NCBI GenBank assembly: GCA_964648275.1
Contig: CAZYOB010000019.1
Location: forward strand, 1-18,491
Reading direction: 5' to 3'
Origin: CAIQPO01 sp964648275
GTDB taxonomy: Bacteria > Patescibacteriota > Microgenomatia > UBA1400 > MFAQ01
DNA: 18,491 bases
Shown here: positions 7,513-14,775 of the stretch, piece by piece
Position numbering within the stretch: the first letter of the stretch is position 1
How the letters are laid out: each line of letters opens with the position of its first letter
Notes under the pieces: generated by a model
The model's input: the letters and a program-made list of their open reading frames with translations, nothing else
Databases searched by the model: none
What the model was told of the DNA's origin: nothing
Position numbers and translations under genes: made by a program

Positions 7513-8001
7513 ATGGGCAGAGAAGAAAAATTATTCCATTTGCAGGAGGATGATATCCAAAAATATGAATTGGATAATGGGGACGAGTGTGAAATATATA
7601 TGCCCCGTTCTCCGAAGGAGAGAGTACCTTTCCAGAGTGAGCACTGTGAGTTCATGCCGGTTGGCTGGACGAGATTGGGAGAGATCTGGTATCCATTGAG
7701 TTACAAGGTGGTGACAGAGGATCTGAAATCTCTTGGTCTGAGGAGGAATCCCAACATTATGACTTTCGCTGTATGTGAGTGGGTTTTATTACCCGACGAC
7801 CAGGTGAAACCGGGAATGGATGATTGGGGTGGAGTATGGACGGCTCTTCGGAGCGGTAGTGTTAAAACCCTAAAGGAGCATTGTCAGCGTACTTGGGGGA
7901 TGGAAACAAGGGGTTTTTTAACGGCGATACACAATCCTGTTTTTGCCAATAGTTACCGGATCAAATCCCAGGGAGTCATTTTACTGAAGGAAATCGTTTG
8001 A
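7513..8001 (+). CDS. Hypothetical protein, no family recognised
   Basis: The protein is 162 residues, soluble and acidic in its N-terminal third, with no signal peptide, TM or repeat. It is rich in aromatic residues (many Trp), for example VGWTRLGEIWYPLSY and DDWGGVWTALRS near the middle, which suggests a compact folded domain. I use ATG at 7513; a TTG two codons upstream keeps the frame and would add two residues. No Shine-Dalgarno site is present, but a TATAAT lies just upstream. It is 22 nt downstream of the MacB-like permease on the same strand and ends 8 nt from the convergent nfo stop, with no hairpin terminator between them. A link to the exporter is possible but only positional. Confidence 0.7.
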   Translation: MGREEKLFHLQEDDIQKYELDNGDECEIYMPRSPKERVPFQSEHCEFMPVGWTRLGEIWYPLSYKVVTEDLKSLGLRRNPNIMTFAVCEWVLLPDDQVKPGMDDWGGVWTALRSGSVKTLKEHCQRTWGMETRGFLTAIHNPVFANSYRIKSQGVILLKEIV

Positions 8002-8009
8002 CTCTTTTA

Positions 8010-8846
8010 TTAAGAGAGAATTTCAAAAGCAGTCTTAATGTTTACCTTGTCCGGACCGTGTTTGTCTTCTCCCGGTACCTCAAGGATCAGCGGCAGGTGA
8101 GCCAAACGTGGATGATTAACTAAATTGGACAGTCCCGGGATCCCGATTAAGCCAGCGCCAAGATTGGCGTGGATATCACGGTGTGAATTCAGGTCAGTAG
8201 CGGAATCATTCAGATGCAGAAGAGAGAGTTTGTCCAGTAAATCAAATTCAGTTAGTTCCGAAATTAGTTTTTCCAGACCAATATCGGAGGTGAAGTCGTA
8301 ACCCGCCTCAAAAAGATGAGCCGTATCAAGACAGACTCTTAACCGGGGATCTTGAATTTTATCCATTAGGAAATTGATCTCATTGAGAGCACCGATCTTG
8401 CCGTTCTGCCCGGCAACATTTTCAAGAATAAGGGGAGTGTGCTCTGTGCGGGAGAGGATCGATTTGATTACTTCTATCAATTGCTGTGAGACGGTGTCGA
8501 ATCCCCTACCCTGATGGGAACCGATGTGGACAATGACTCCAGCCGATTTGATCCTTTCTCCATTTTCCAAATCACCGATCAGAGAGAGAGTGGATTTTTC
8601 GAGTAGATCTTCATTGTCTGTAGCCAGGTTTATAAGATAGAGGGCGTGAATGAAAACCGGGTCAAGGTCATTTTTCTCCACACCTTTACGAAAGGTATTT
8701 GTCTCTTCCAGGTTGTATGGAGTTCGAGCCCATGACCGAGGTGAACCGGCAAATATCTGCATGCAATTGCCGCCAATCTTAAGAGAGTTTTCTACAGCGT
8801 TTGGCAAACCACCTGCGACAGAAACATGGCCGCCGATTTTACGCAT
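8010..8846 (-). CDS. nfo: Endonuclease IV (apurinic/apyrimidinic endonuclease)
   Basis: The 278-residue protein matches the endonuclease IV TIM barrel along its full length. It cleaves DNA 5' to abasic sites in base-excision repair using three zinc ions. All nine family metal ligands can be placed: H67 (in IHALYLINLA), H107 (VHIGSH), E142 (LENVAG), D174 and H177 (CLDTAH), H211 (HLND), D224 and H226 (DIHANLG) and E256 (LEVPGE). The start has GHVS at 6-9, as in the family. It begins 2 nt after the cyclophilin stop, so it is the last gene of a TPR-cyclophilin-nfo operon. It is a housekeeping gene with nothing unusual. Confidence 0.96.
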   Translation of the reverse strand: MRKIGGHVSVAGGLPNAVENSLKIGGNCMQIFAGSPRSWARTPYNLEETNTFRKGVEKNDLDPVFIHALYLINLATDNEDLLEKSTLSLIGDLENGERIKSAGVIVHIGSHQGRGFDTVSQQLIEVIKSILSRTEHTPLILENVAGQNGKIGALNEINFLMDKIQDPRLRVCLDTAHLFEAGYDFTSDIGLEKLISELTEFDLLDKLSLLHLNDSATDLNSHRDIHANLGAGLIGIPGLSNLVNHPRLAHLPLILEVPGEDKHGPDKVNIKTAFEILS

Positions 8847-8848
8847 AG

Positions 8849-9514
<666 letters not shown>

Positions 9515-9520
9515 TAGGAA

Positions 9521-9526
9521 ATTATA
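9521..9526 (-). promoter_or_regulatory. Putative internal -10 (TATAAT) before the cyclophilin gene
   Basis: TATAAT on the minus strand is followed by TTCCTA and the ATG at 9514, the spacing expected for a leaderless start. It includes the TAA stop of the TPR gene, so the match could partly be chance. Confidence 0.35.
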
Positions 9527-10232
9527 TCGAAAAATCGGTGCGGTTTTCTGATAACTTTTGGAGAATTTCTTCCGCCTCTCTCTTTCTTATGGAGAGATTG
9601 TGTTCGGTGGCGATATTGAGGGACTCATGAGCCAAGGATTTAGCTTTCTCTGACTCTTTTTCGGCGGCGTAGATCTTGGCCAGCGCGTTCATGGCTCCTG
9701 TTTCCCAAACACGGATATGATAAGCATTCATATCTCCGGCTCTGATCATAGACAGACCTTCATTAAGCATATCTAGACCTGTCTGCTTGTCTCCAAGTCG
9801 ATATTTAACATCTCCGACATGCGATTTGAGACGACCTTTTTCGGGATCTTCGGCAGGAGAGACAGAAAGGGCTTTTTCGAAATATGGCAGAGCCTCTGCG
9901 GGTTTGTTGTCCATTAAGAGCGCGTCGGCATAAGAGCTGAGAGCGATTGATTGAGCGTGGGGGTCGACTTGCTCCTGGCGTTGTTCCAGGATATTGACTG
10001 CTTCTTTGGCGAAGGCGAGAGCAAGATTTTTGTAAATTTGGTCGTTGGTTTTTCGAGCCAGGATTTTATATATCAGAGACTGCCCACCAAGACTGTGGAT
10101 AAGAGCCTGATAGTCTTGTTTATCAATTAGACTTATCAAACTCTCTGTGTATTCTTTGCTTGATTCACCGTAGTTTTCCGCTTCCCTTAAATCGCCTGCT
10201 TTAGCAAGTTTTTGTTCGTCCTGGATGTCCAT
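9522..10232 (-). CDS. TPR-repeat protein of unknown function
   Basis: The 236-residue all-helical soluble protein has no signal peptide or TM. Helix pairs with TPR spacing are visible, the clearest at about 104-126 (SYADALLMDNKPAEALPYFEKAL) and 138-162 (VGDVKYRLGDKQTGLDMLNEGL), with weaker ones at 70-90 and 180-215. TPR proteins are protein-protein adaptors; no partner can be read from the sequence. It is the first gene of the operon with the cyclophilin and nfo. The start ATG at 10232 has no Shine-Dalgarno site but does have an extended -10-like TGTTATCAT ending 6 nt upstream. Confidence 0.85.
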   Translation of the reverse strand: MDIQDEQKLAKAGDLREAENYGESSKEYTESLISLIDKQDYQALIHSLGGQSLIYKILARKTNDQIYKNLALAFAKEAVNILEQRQEQVDPHAQSIALSSYADALLMDNKPAEALPYFEKALSVSPAEDPEKGRLKSHVGDVKYRLGDKQTGLDMLNEGLSMIRAGDMNAYHIRVWETGAMNALAKIYAAEKESEKAKSLAHESLNIATEHNLSIRKREAEEILQKLSENRTDFSI

Positions 10233-10238
10233 GGAAAC

Positions 10239-10248
10239 ATGATAACAT
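10239..10248. promoter_or_regulatory. Putative symmetric bidirectional promoter between the TPR and two-TM genes
   Basis: The ten bases ATGATAACAT read as an extended -10 on both strands: TGA-TAACAT on plus (10240-10248) and TGT-TATCAT on minus (10247-10239). The distance to the start codon is 7 nt on plus (ATG 10256) and 6 nt on minus (ATG 10232). The whole intergenic gap is 23 bp, so one symmetric element could serve both genes, giving leaderless mRNAs. Confidence 0.5.
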
Positions 10249-10255
10249 TAAATTA

Positions 10256-10624
10256 ATGGAGATGCCTGTAATAGTTGGAGTGATCTTGGCGTTGATTTTT
10301 ATTGTGGCGTTTTCGGGGTGGTTTTTTCACTTAGCATCGGGGTGGAATCAGTTCGTATTGGATGATATTTATTTTAAATACAGAATCTTTGCAGCAACCT
10401 TTTTATCGATAAGTGTAATCACTGCAACTTTTATCGGAATGGCTTATGCCTTTGAGTGTCCGAATGAAGAACGGGAGGGTATTTTTGCATCACTTAATTG
10501 TGCAGATTATCGAAACATCAAGACGGGGACCGAATCACTCTTCAAACGAAGCGTCGTTAAACAGGAAGAACTGCAGATTGTGCTACCAGTAGAGGACGAG
10601 GGCGAGTTTATTTTCGACCAGTAA
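10256..10624 (+). CDS. Small membrane protein of unknown function
   Basis: The 122-residue protein has two TMs, about residues 5-27 (VIVGVILALIFIVAFSGWFFHL) and 43-65 (RIFAATFLSISVITATFIGMAYAF), and a C-terminal soluble tail of about 55 residues ending in an acidic stretch (EDEGEFIFD). Two cysteines (C68 and C81) flank the start of the tail. No family is recognised. The start is ATG 10256; ATG 10262 in the same frame is possible. It is divergent from the TPR gene, and its 3' end overlaps that of the convergent DUF4258-like gene by 17 bp. Confidence 0.7.
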   Translation: MEMPVIVGVILALIFIVAFSGWFFHLASGWNQFVLDDIYFKYRIFAATFLSISVITATFIGMAYAFECPNEEREGIFASLNCADYRNIKTGTESLFKRSVVKQEELQIVLPVEDEGEFIFDQ

Positions 10625-10949
10625 TCTTTTTTTCGAGCGCTGTCAACCCACGATAGATCCATTCCTCAAGGAAGAATCTTTTTTGATGCTGAGCCGGATG
10701 TGATCTGCCAGTCGAATGACCGTAGACAGGTTTCCACCAGGCTGAAGTGATAACCCAATCACTCCCCTGTCGTTTGACCGCGGCAACTATCTCAAAACCG
10801 TGAATAATTTTGATGTGTTTATTGGAGTCGGTAGTAGAGCTTCTCTCCACCCTGTCGGGGAAACGGACCGTATCATCGACCCAACGGGGATCAATTCCGC
10901 GCTGTTTGATACGTTCGTAAAGATGGTTCGTCCAGATGACCTTGCTCAC
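10608..10949 (-). CDS. DUF4258-like small protein
   Basis: The 113-residue basic protein begins VIWTNHLYERIKQRGIDPRWV and continues with short strands ending in DWVITSAWWKP. This is the pattern of DUF4258-type domains (T-x-H, then ER...RGI, then a variable strand and a terminal TV/TS strand). Some relatives of that fold are toxin-like, others are of unknown role. No antitoxin-like partner gene is next to it, so I do not call it a toxin. It starts with GTG at 10949, one base after the stop of the SDR gene, so the two are cotranscribed. Its last 17 bases overlap the convergent two-TM gene. Confidence 0.6.
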   Translation of the reverse strand: MSKVIWTNHLYERIKQRGIDPRWVDDTVRFPDRVERSSTTDSNKHIKIIHGFEIVAAVKRQGSDWVITSAWWKPVYGHSTGRSHPAQHQKRFFLEEWIYRGLTALEKKITGRK

Positions 10950-10950
10950 T

Positions 10951-12261
10951 TTATTTGGCTACCTTAACGTCATCAGGATTCTCAAAAATGGTGCTCGAGG
11001 TATCAATTGTAAAACTAGAAACCACCTTACTGGCGTCATTCATAAGTTGTGGATTCCCAGGAAGTTGACCGGGTGACGGGGTGTCGGATGGAGCCGGAGT
11101 GACGGTCTCTCCGGGAAGAGGAGGAAGTGCAGGAGGAAGACTATCCCCGATCGGCTCTGTTGGAGATTGGGATACAGGTAGAGGAGGAAGTGTCGTCTGT
11201 TCCGAGTGTGGGGCGAGTATAGTTTGCGGTGGTGTCTCAGGTGGAGAAAGAGGCACTTCTTCGGTTGGGGGTACAGATAGTGGTTCCGGAGAAGTTGGCT
11301 CTGCAGGAAGAGTTGGTAGAGGAGGAAGGGGTTGAGGAATTTCTTCTGCGGGTGGGGAGGATATTGGGGTTGGAGTATCAATGGGTGATATTGGTGTCGA
11401 AGCAGAGGCCGACCTCGGAGTGATGTCAATGATTCCGGTTGGTGTTTCGGTAGCCGGAGCAGGTACCGGAGGTGTTGTAGTATCCGTGGGAGTTACTTGA
11501 GGGCCGCTTTGGGTGGTAATGAGATCCGGATCAAGATTTAGATCTAGACCTGTTCCTGAATCGTCCATATTTGTGTCTGTATTTAATAAATGCTTGATAC
11601 CAATCTCGGGAATATGAGTATCTGGACTTAAGTTTATAACAAATTCTACGAGTCTGGCCACATCTGCAAGCTCGAGTGAATGAGTGAGGTCTCTCCGGAC
11701 ACCCTTTTTTTCAAACAGCGAGGTATTCATCAGCCCAGGGTAGATGCCGGTCACACGGATATTTTTTTCGGAGATATCTTTTTGAAGACATTTGGTAAAG
11801 CCGGTGATGGCCCATTTACTGGCGTGGTAAAGCGAACGATCCTTTTTGGCATATAAGCCATCTTGAGAAATGATGTTCACAATATCTCCAATGCCCTGTT
11901 TTTCCATCTGAGGAATCACCGCCTTACAAAGAAAAATGGTTCCTTGGGTATTTACATTCAATAACTCTTCAATTTCCTGAGGAGTGTTGTCGGTGATCTT
12001 GCCTTGGGCCCAAACCCCGGCACAGTTGATCAGACTATCTATGCGACCGTGTTTTTCGACAACTTGACCGATGGCTTTTTCAATCTGATCATACTTGGTC
12101 ACATCGGCTACTACATAACCACAACCGATCTCAGTAGAAACTGCTTTGAGTTTGGTCTCATTGTGAGCAAGAATGATGACCTTATGGACCGCAGAAAGAG
12201 TCTTGGCTATTTCTTTACCAAGACCATCACTACCACCCGAAACAATGATAATTTTGGGCAT
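10951..12261 (-). CDS. Short-chain dehydrogenase/reductase with a long Pro/Thr/Ser-rich C-terminal tail
   Basis: Of the 436 residues, 1-227 form a classical SDR Rossmann domain: the nucleotide-binding motif GGSDGLG (9-15), NCAG (79-82), structural N104, and the catalytic residues S132, Y145 and K149 (YHASK), followed by PG (175-176). It should use NAD(P)H to reduce or oxidise an unknown small substrate. Residues about 228-260 are Asp/Asn-rich, and about 255-400 are low-complexity and rich in Pro, Thr, Ser and Glu, with repeated motifs such as PPLP and PPTEEVP. The last 30 residues are less biased. Typical SDRs end near 250 residues and have no such tail. The frame is continuous through the junction, so this is a real fusion or extension unless there is a sequencing error. 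There is no signal peptide. The ATG at 12261 follows the 47-aa membrane gene by 16 nt. Confidence 0.88.
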   Translation of the reverse strand: MPKIIIVSGGSDGLGKEIAKTLSAVHKVIILAHNETKLKAVSTEIGCGYVVADVTKYDQIEKAIGQVVEKHGRIDSLINCAGVWAQGKITDNTPQEIEELLNVNTQGTIFLCKAVIPQMEKQGIGDIVNIISQDGLYAKKDRSLYHASKWAITGFTKCLQKDISEKNIRVTGIYPGLMNTSLFEKKGVRRDLTHSLELADVARLVEFVINLSPDTHIPEIGIKHLLNTDTNMDDSGTGLDLNLDPDLITTQSGPQVTPTDTTTPPVPAPATETPTGIIDITPRSASASTPISPIDTPTPISSPPAEEIPQPLPPLPTLPAEPTSPEPLSVPPTEEVPLSPPETPPQTILAPHSEQTTLPPLPVSQSPTEPIGDSLPPALPPLPGETVTPAPSDTPSPGQLPGNPQLMNDASKVVSSFTIDTSSTIFENPDDVKVAK

Positions 12262-12277
12262 TAATTCATTGTACTGT

Positions 12278-12421
12278 TCAATCTGTAGATTGGCCAGACA
12301 CTTGCCCCTCGCGATCCCCTACTTGTACAAAACGCCCCGGAAGGATGACGAAGGCAACCACCACCAGCAATAGGGCGGCAAGCAGAATCACGTTTAATAT
12401 GAGGGAGGAACTTCTTCCCAT
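12278..12421 (-). CDS. 47-residue single-TM protein
   Basis: I found this by reading the gap between the SDR and protease genes. ATG at 12421 opens a frame of 47 codons ending in TGA at 12278-12280. The product has a short polar N-terminus (MGRSSS), one strongly hydrophobic helix (residues 7-28, rich in Leu, Val, Ala, Ile) and a charged C-terminal tail of about 18 residues. This is a natural small membrane protein layout and fills a gap otherwise empty for over 200 bp. A -10-like TAATAAT lies just upstream, with TTGCAT at about 18 nt spacing as a possible -35. Function unknown; it is the likely first gene of the SDR-DUF4258 operon. Confidence 0.55.
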   Translation of the reverse strand: MGRSSSLILNVILLAALLLVVVAFVILPGRFVQVGDREGQVSGQSTD

Positions 12422-12430
12422 TCTATTTTT

Positions 12431-12461
12431 ATTATTACACCAAAAGGGGGTAAAAATGCAA
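12431..12461 (-). promoter_or_regulatory. Putative promoter of the 47-aa/SDR operon
   Basis: On the minus strand TTGCAT (12461-12456) and TAATAAT (12437-12431) are about 18 nt apart. The -10-like element ends 9 nt before the ATG at 12421, so the leader would be very short. There is no hairpin between this promoter and the protease stop at 12478. Confidence 0.4.
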
Positions 12462-12477
12462 ATATAACCCGATGATT

Positions 12478-14367
12478 TTAAACGGTTGACGGAGCGGGGG
12501 GAGTCGTCGGAAATACGGGTGGTCTTTTGGGAGCAACTTTATCGACGACCAGAAGAATAATCGTAAACAATAGAGATAGAGCCATGGCTATTCCCGATAT
12601 AGACATGTAAAGTCTGCGTTGGGTTCGGGGGATGAGAGGGGTAATATCTTCTGGGGTGCCCACCTGACCTTTAATCTCACCGAGATACTTATCAACCGTT
12701 GGGTGAATGGGATAGATCTCCTTAACTTTTTGTAGATCCGACTCGGCGTATTGAAAATAGGATAACCAGAAACTCTCCAGTCCCTGTTTCCAATATTTAT
12801 ACGTATCCCCAGTGACATTGGCAACATTATTTTTTTCCATGAGGGCTTTCAGATCTGCAACATCGCGGAGAAAATTGTAATTACCGCTCCCCTCTTCAGG
12901 AATGAGGCCGTAAGTGGCGATACCTATTACCTTTCCCTGAGAATCAACACCCGGACCACCACTATTTCCATGATTGACGGTGGCGTCAGTCTGGAGAAGG
13001 TTTCGCTGGTCGCCTTTGGCTTTTTTGATGGCACTGACAATACCTCTGGTAACCGTCGGCTCGGCTACAGCGGAGACATCGAGAAGGAGACTTTTGTTGC
13101 CTGATACAACTCCCGGGAAACCGAATACTTGGATGCTCGATCCAACGACAACCATATTCAGGTCACCAAGCGGAAGGGCGGGGAAGTTTTTCCCTTCAAC
13201 TTTAATTAGAGCAACGTCCGAGGATGAAAAACCTTTGACCGGATCCAATTCTTGATAATCGTAATCAACCAGAGTCGCCTCCAATATATCCTGGCCAATA
13301 TTTACACCTGTTTGAGAAATGGCTAGAGGAGTCGTCCCAGCTTGAACATAATACTGACCACGGGCATTTTCTATTTTGAGGAGATCCGACTCTTTGAGTT
13401 TAATAAAAGCCCCGGCCAGTTGGAGAAGCGACTCCTTCTTGGACTTTGTTTCCTCTACTCTTTGAACAACCATTTCCCGACCGATTTCAACACCACTTTG
13501 TTTGAGATAGTCCTGGGTAAAATCGATGAGCAGATTATCAACTTGTCCGGTGGTGACTGCGGCAATGACGGCGGAGTTATCCGCTATTTTAACGACATGG
13601 CCATTGGTGGCAATGTAACCGTCAGAGTTGACGAAGAACCCGCTTCCTGAAGCAGCTAAACAAAACGGGTAGCTTTTATCGGAGATGTTTGTTCCCGGGA
13701 GTGAGCCAATTTTTATTCCTGCACAATAACTAGTGGCAATCATGACAACCGATGGTCTTATAAGAGCGGCCAGCTTGGCAGAGTCATCCAGGGTGGTGGC
13801 ACCTTTAACATTGGTGGGTACAACCAAGCCACGTAAAAGATTTTCGACGTCAAAGATGGAGCTATTGAGGGGTGAGACAACCAAGGCAGAGGTATTCGCC
13901 GGACCTTGCCAGAAAAGAATTTGTTTTTCTTCTCCATAAAAATCGAAAATGAAGCCTACCACTCTCCATCCCTGGATCGAAGTTTTGACTGCGCCCAATT
14001 GTCTTTTCTGAATAAAGTCACGACCGAGAACGGAAGACAGCCTTGCTTGAGTCAGATCATTTGATAGGCCTAGCCTGACAGAGATATGTTCCTGTCTGTG
14101 AATGAAGACAGTATCGGTATTTTCCGGAGAAAGCCAAAGTGAATGATCGAATTTGACATTTAACAAACCGAGTTTTGAGCCATCCCAAACCGACTCATTG
14201 GGAAGGAGGGAAATTTCGTCAATAGCAGTTTGGGGTAAGGTTGGTCTGAGCGTACTGGCGCGACTGGATAAATCGCGTTGCTCATCGATAGTAAATGTTG
14301 CCAGGGCTACACCAGCGATCAGAAAAAGAAAGATGAAGAGACCGATTAATCCGCGCCTGGGTGTCAT
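12478..14367 (-). CDS. Membrane-anchored HtrA/trypsin-like serine protease
   Basis: The 629-residue protein has an N-terminal TM/signal anchor (6-23), an extracytoplasmic domain of unknown fold (about 30-185), a trypsin-like protease domain (about 195-515) and a C-terminal TM (587-608) followed by a Pro-rich tail. The catalytic triad is visible: H257 in TNGHVV, D384 in SSDVALIKV and S469 in GNSGGP. HtrA proteases degrade or refold damaged envelope proteins. Three things are unusual. There is no PDZ domain. The His-to-Asp distance is about 127 residues against about 30 in DegP, so a helical insertion of roughly 90-100 residues sits there. An extra loop before the GSGFF strand carries C215 and C236, which could form a disulphide. 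Start ATG 14367 lies 5 nt downstream of a TGC-TACACT extended -10-like element. Confidence 0.92.
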   Translation of the reverse strand: MTPRRGLIGLFIFLFLIAGVALATFTIDEQRDLSSRASTLRPTLPQTAIDEISLLPNESVWDGSKLGLLNVKFDHSLWLSPENTDTVFIHRQEHISVRLGLSNDLTQARLSSVLGRDFIQKRQLGAVKTSIQGWRVVGFIFDFYGEEKQILFWQGPANTSALVVSPLNSSIFDVENLLRGLVVPTNVKGATTLDDSAKLAALIRPSVVMIATSYCAGIKIGSLPGTNISDKSYPFCLAASGSGFFVNSDGYIATNGHVVKIADNSAVIAAVTTGQVDNLLIDFTQDYLKQSGVEIGREMVVQRVEETKSKKESLLQLAGAFIKLKESDLLKIENARGQYYVQAGTTPLAISQTGVNIGQDILEATLVDYDYQELDPVKGFSSSDVALIKVEGKNFPALPLGDLNMVVVGSSIQVFGFPGVVSGNKSLLLDVSAVAEPTVTRGIVSAIKKAKGDQRNLLQTDATVNHGNSGGPGVDSQGKVIGIATYGLIPEEGSGNYNFLRDVADLKALMEKNNVANVTGDTYKYWKQGLESFWLSYFQYAESDLQKVKEIYPIHPTVDKYLGEIKGQVGTPEDITPLIPRTQRRLYMSISGIAMALSLLFTIILLVVDKVAPKRPPVFPTTPPAPSTV

Positions 14368-14372
14368 AGTTT

Positions 14373-14381
14373 AGTGTAGCA
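14373..14381 (-). promoter_or_regulatory. Putative extended -10 for the protease gene
   Basis: TGC-TACACT on the minus strand is followed by AAACT and the ATG at 14367. It lies directly downstream of the terminator of the preceding gene, so the protease needs its own promoter here. No -35 is evident. The spacing predicts a leaderless mRNA. Confidence 0.45.
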
Positions 14382-14383
14382 AA

Positions 14384-14409
14384 GAAAAAACCCGCTTTTG
14401 TAAGCGGGT
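14384..14409 (-). terminator. Rho-independent terminator after the 75-aa gene
   Basis: A perfect 8-bp stem (ACCCGCTT with AAGCGGGT, 14390-14409) closes a 4-nt loop and is followed on the minus strand by a run of T. It ends transcription of the 75-aa gene, whose stop codon is at 14418-14420, and separates it from the protease gene. Confidence 0.9.
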
Positions 14410-14417
14410 CAGATAAT

Positions 14418-14645
14418 CTAACCAACCCAAGGGTCAGGATGGTCTGTGCCACCGGCACGGTTAATCGCTTCAATACGTTCCGAAGTTAAACTACCACCGG
14501 ATTCAAGGATCTGAAGACCCCGAAGCAGCCAGGGCGCAGGCTGACTTCCGAGCCGGTTTGAGCGCATACCCTGATTAAATTTTTCAATGACAAAATCCGC
14601 TTGCCATTGTTCAAGAGTGATTTGCGAAAGAGTTTGGATAGTCAA
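14418..14645 (-). CDS. 75-residue protein of unknown function, TTG start with perfect Shine-Dalgarno
   Basis: The 75-residue soluble protein has no TM or signal. Its first half looks helical (LEQWQADFVIEKFNQGM), then comes APWLLRGLQILESGG and a conserved-looking C-terminus PDPWVG. No family is recognised. The start is TTG at 14645, chosen because AGGAGG lies 5 nt upstream (minus strand, 14656-14651), the best Shine-Dalgarno site in the window. A TATAAT at 14680-14675 and a hairpin terminator at 14384-14409 bracket it, so it can be a single-gene transcript of about 280 nt. Such a tidy expression unit argues that a small protein (or a dual-function RNA) is made from here. Confidence 0.72.
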   Translation of the reverse strand: MTIQTLSQITLEQWQADFVIEKFNQGMRSNRLGSQPAPWLLRGLQILESGGSLTSERIEAINRAGGTDHPDPWVG

Positions 14646-14674
14646 AGCAGCCTCCTGTATTACAGAATGTGGCT

Positions 14675-14680
14675 ATTATA
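14675..14680 (-). promoter_or_regulatory. -10 element TATAAT of the 75-aa gene
   Basis: A perfect TATAAT lies on the minus strand, 29 nt before the TTG start, giving a leader of about 23 nt that contains AGGAGG. No clear -35 (an A-rich stretch lies there instead). It touches the stop codon of the 29-aa candidate upstream. Confidence 0.6.
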
Positions 14681-14770
14681 CTATTTTGACTTTTTTGCGG
14701 CCTTCTTGGCTACCCTCTTAGGCTTATTTGCCAGAGGCTTGGGTTTGTGTTCGAGACAGGTGAGACACAT
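14681..14770 (-). CDS. Candidate 29-residue Lys/Ala-rich microprotein with CxxC
   Basis: ATG at 14770 opens a 29-codon frame ending in TAG at 14681-14683. The product begins MCLTCLEHKPKP (Cys2, Cys5, His8) and ends in a very basic tail, KRVAKKAAKKSK, like the tails of histone-H1-like or HU-like proteins. The start lies 5 nt after the stop of the 79-aa gene, so it could be translated from the same message. The composition is not what random shadow frames give here, but length alone makes it uncertain, and no Shine-Dalgarno site is present. A DNA- or RNA-binding role is a guess from charge. Confidence 0.4.
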   Translation of the reverse strand: MCLTCLEHKPKPLANKPKRVAKKAAKKSK

Positions 14771-14775
14771 ATATA

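Noticed and set aside
8002..8009. Shared terminator between the convergent 7513 gene and nfo
   Set aside because: Only 8 nt lie between the stops and no stem is visible.
10608..10949. Toxin-antitoxin module
   Set aside because: The DUF4258-like protein could recall a toxin fold, but no small antitoxin gene adjoins it; the neighbours are an SDR and a membrane protein.
11040..11429. 129-aa frame in the repeat-like part of the SDR tail
   Set aside because: The Leu/His/Pro-rich product comes from the low-complexity DNA of the Pro-rich tail read out of frame.
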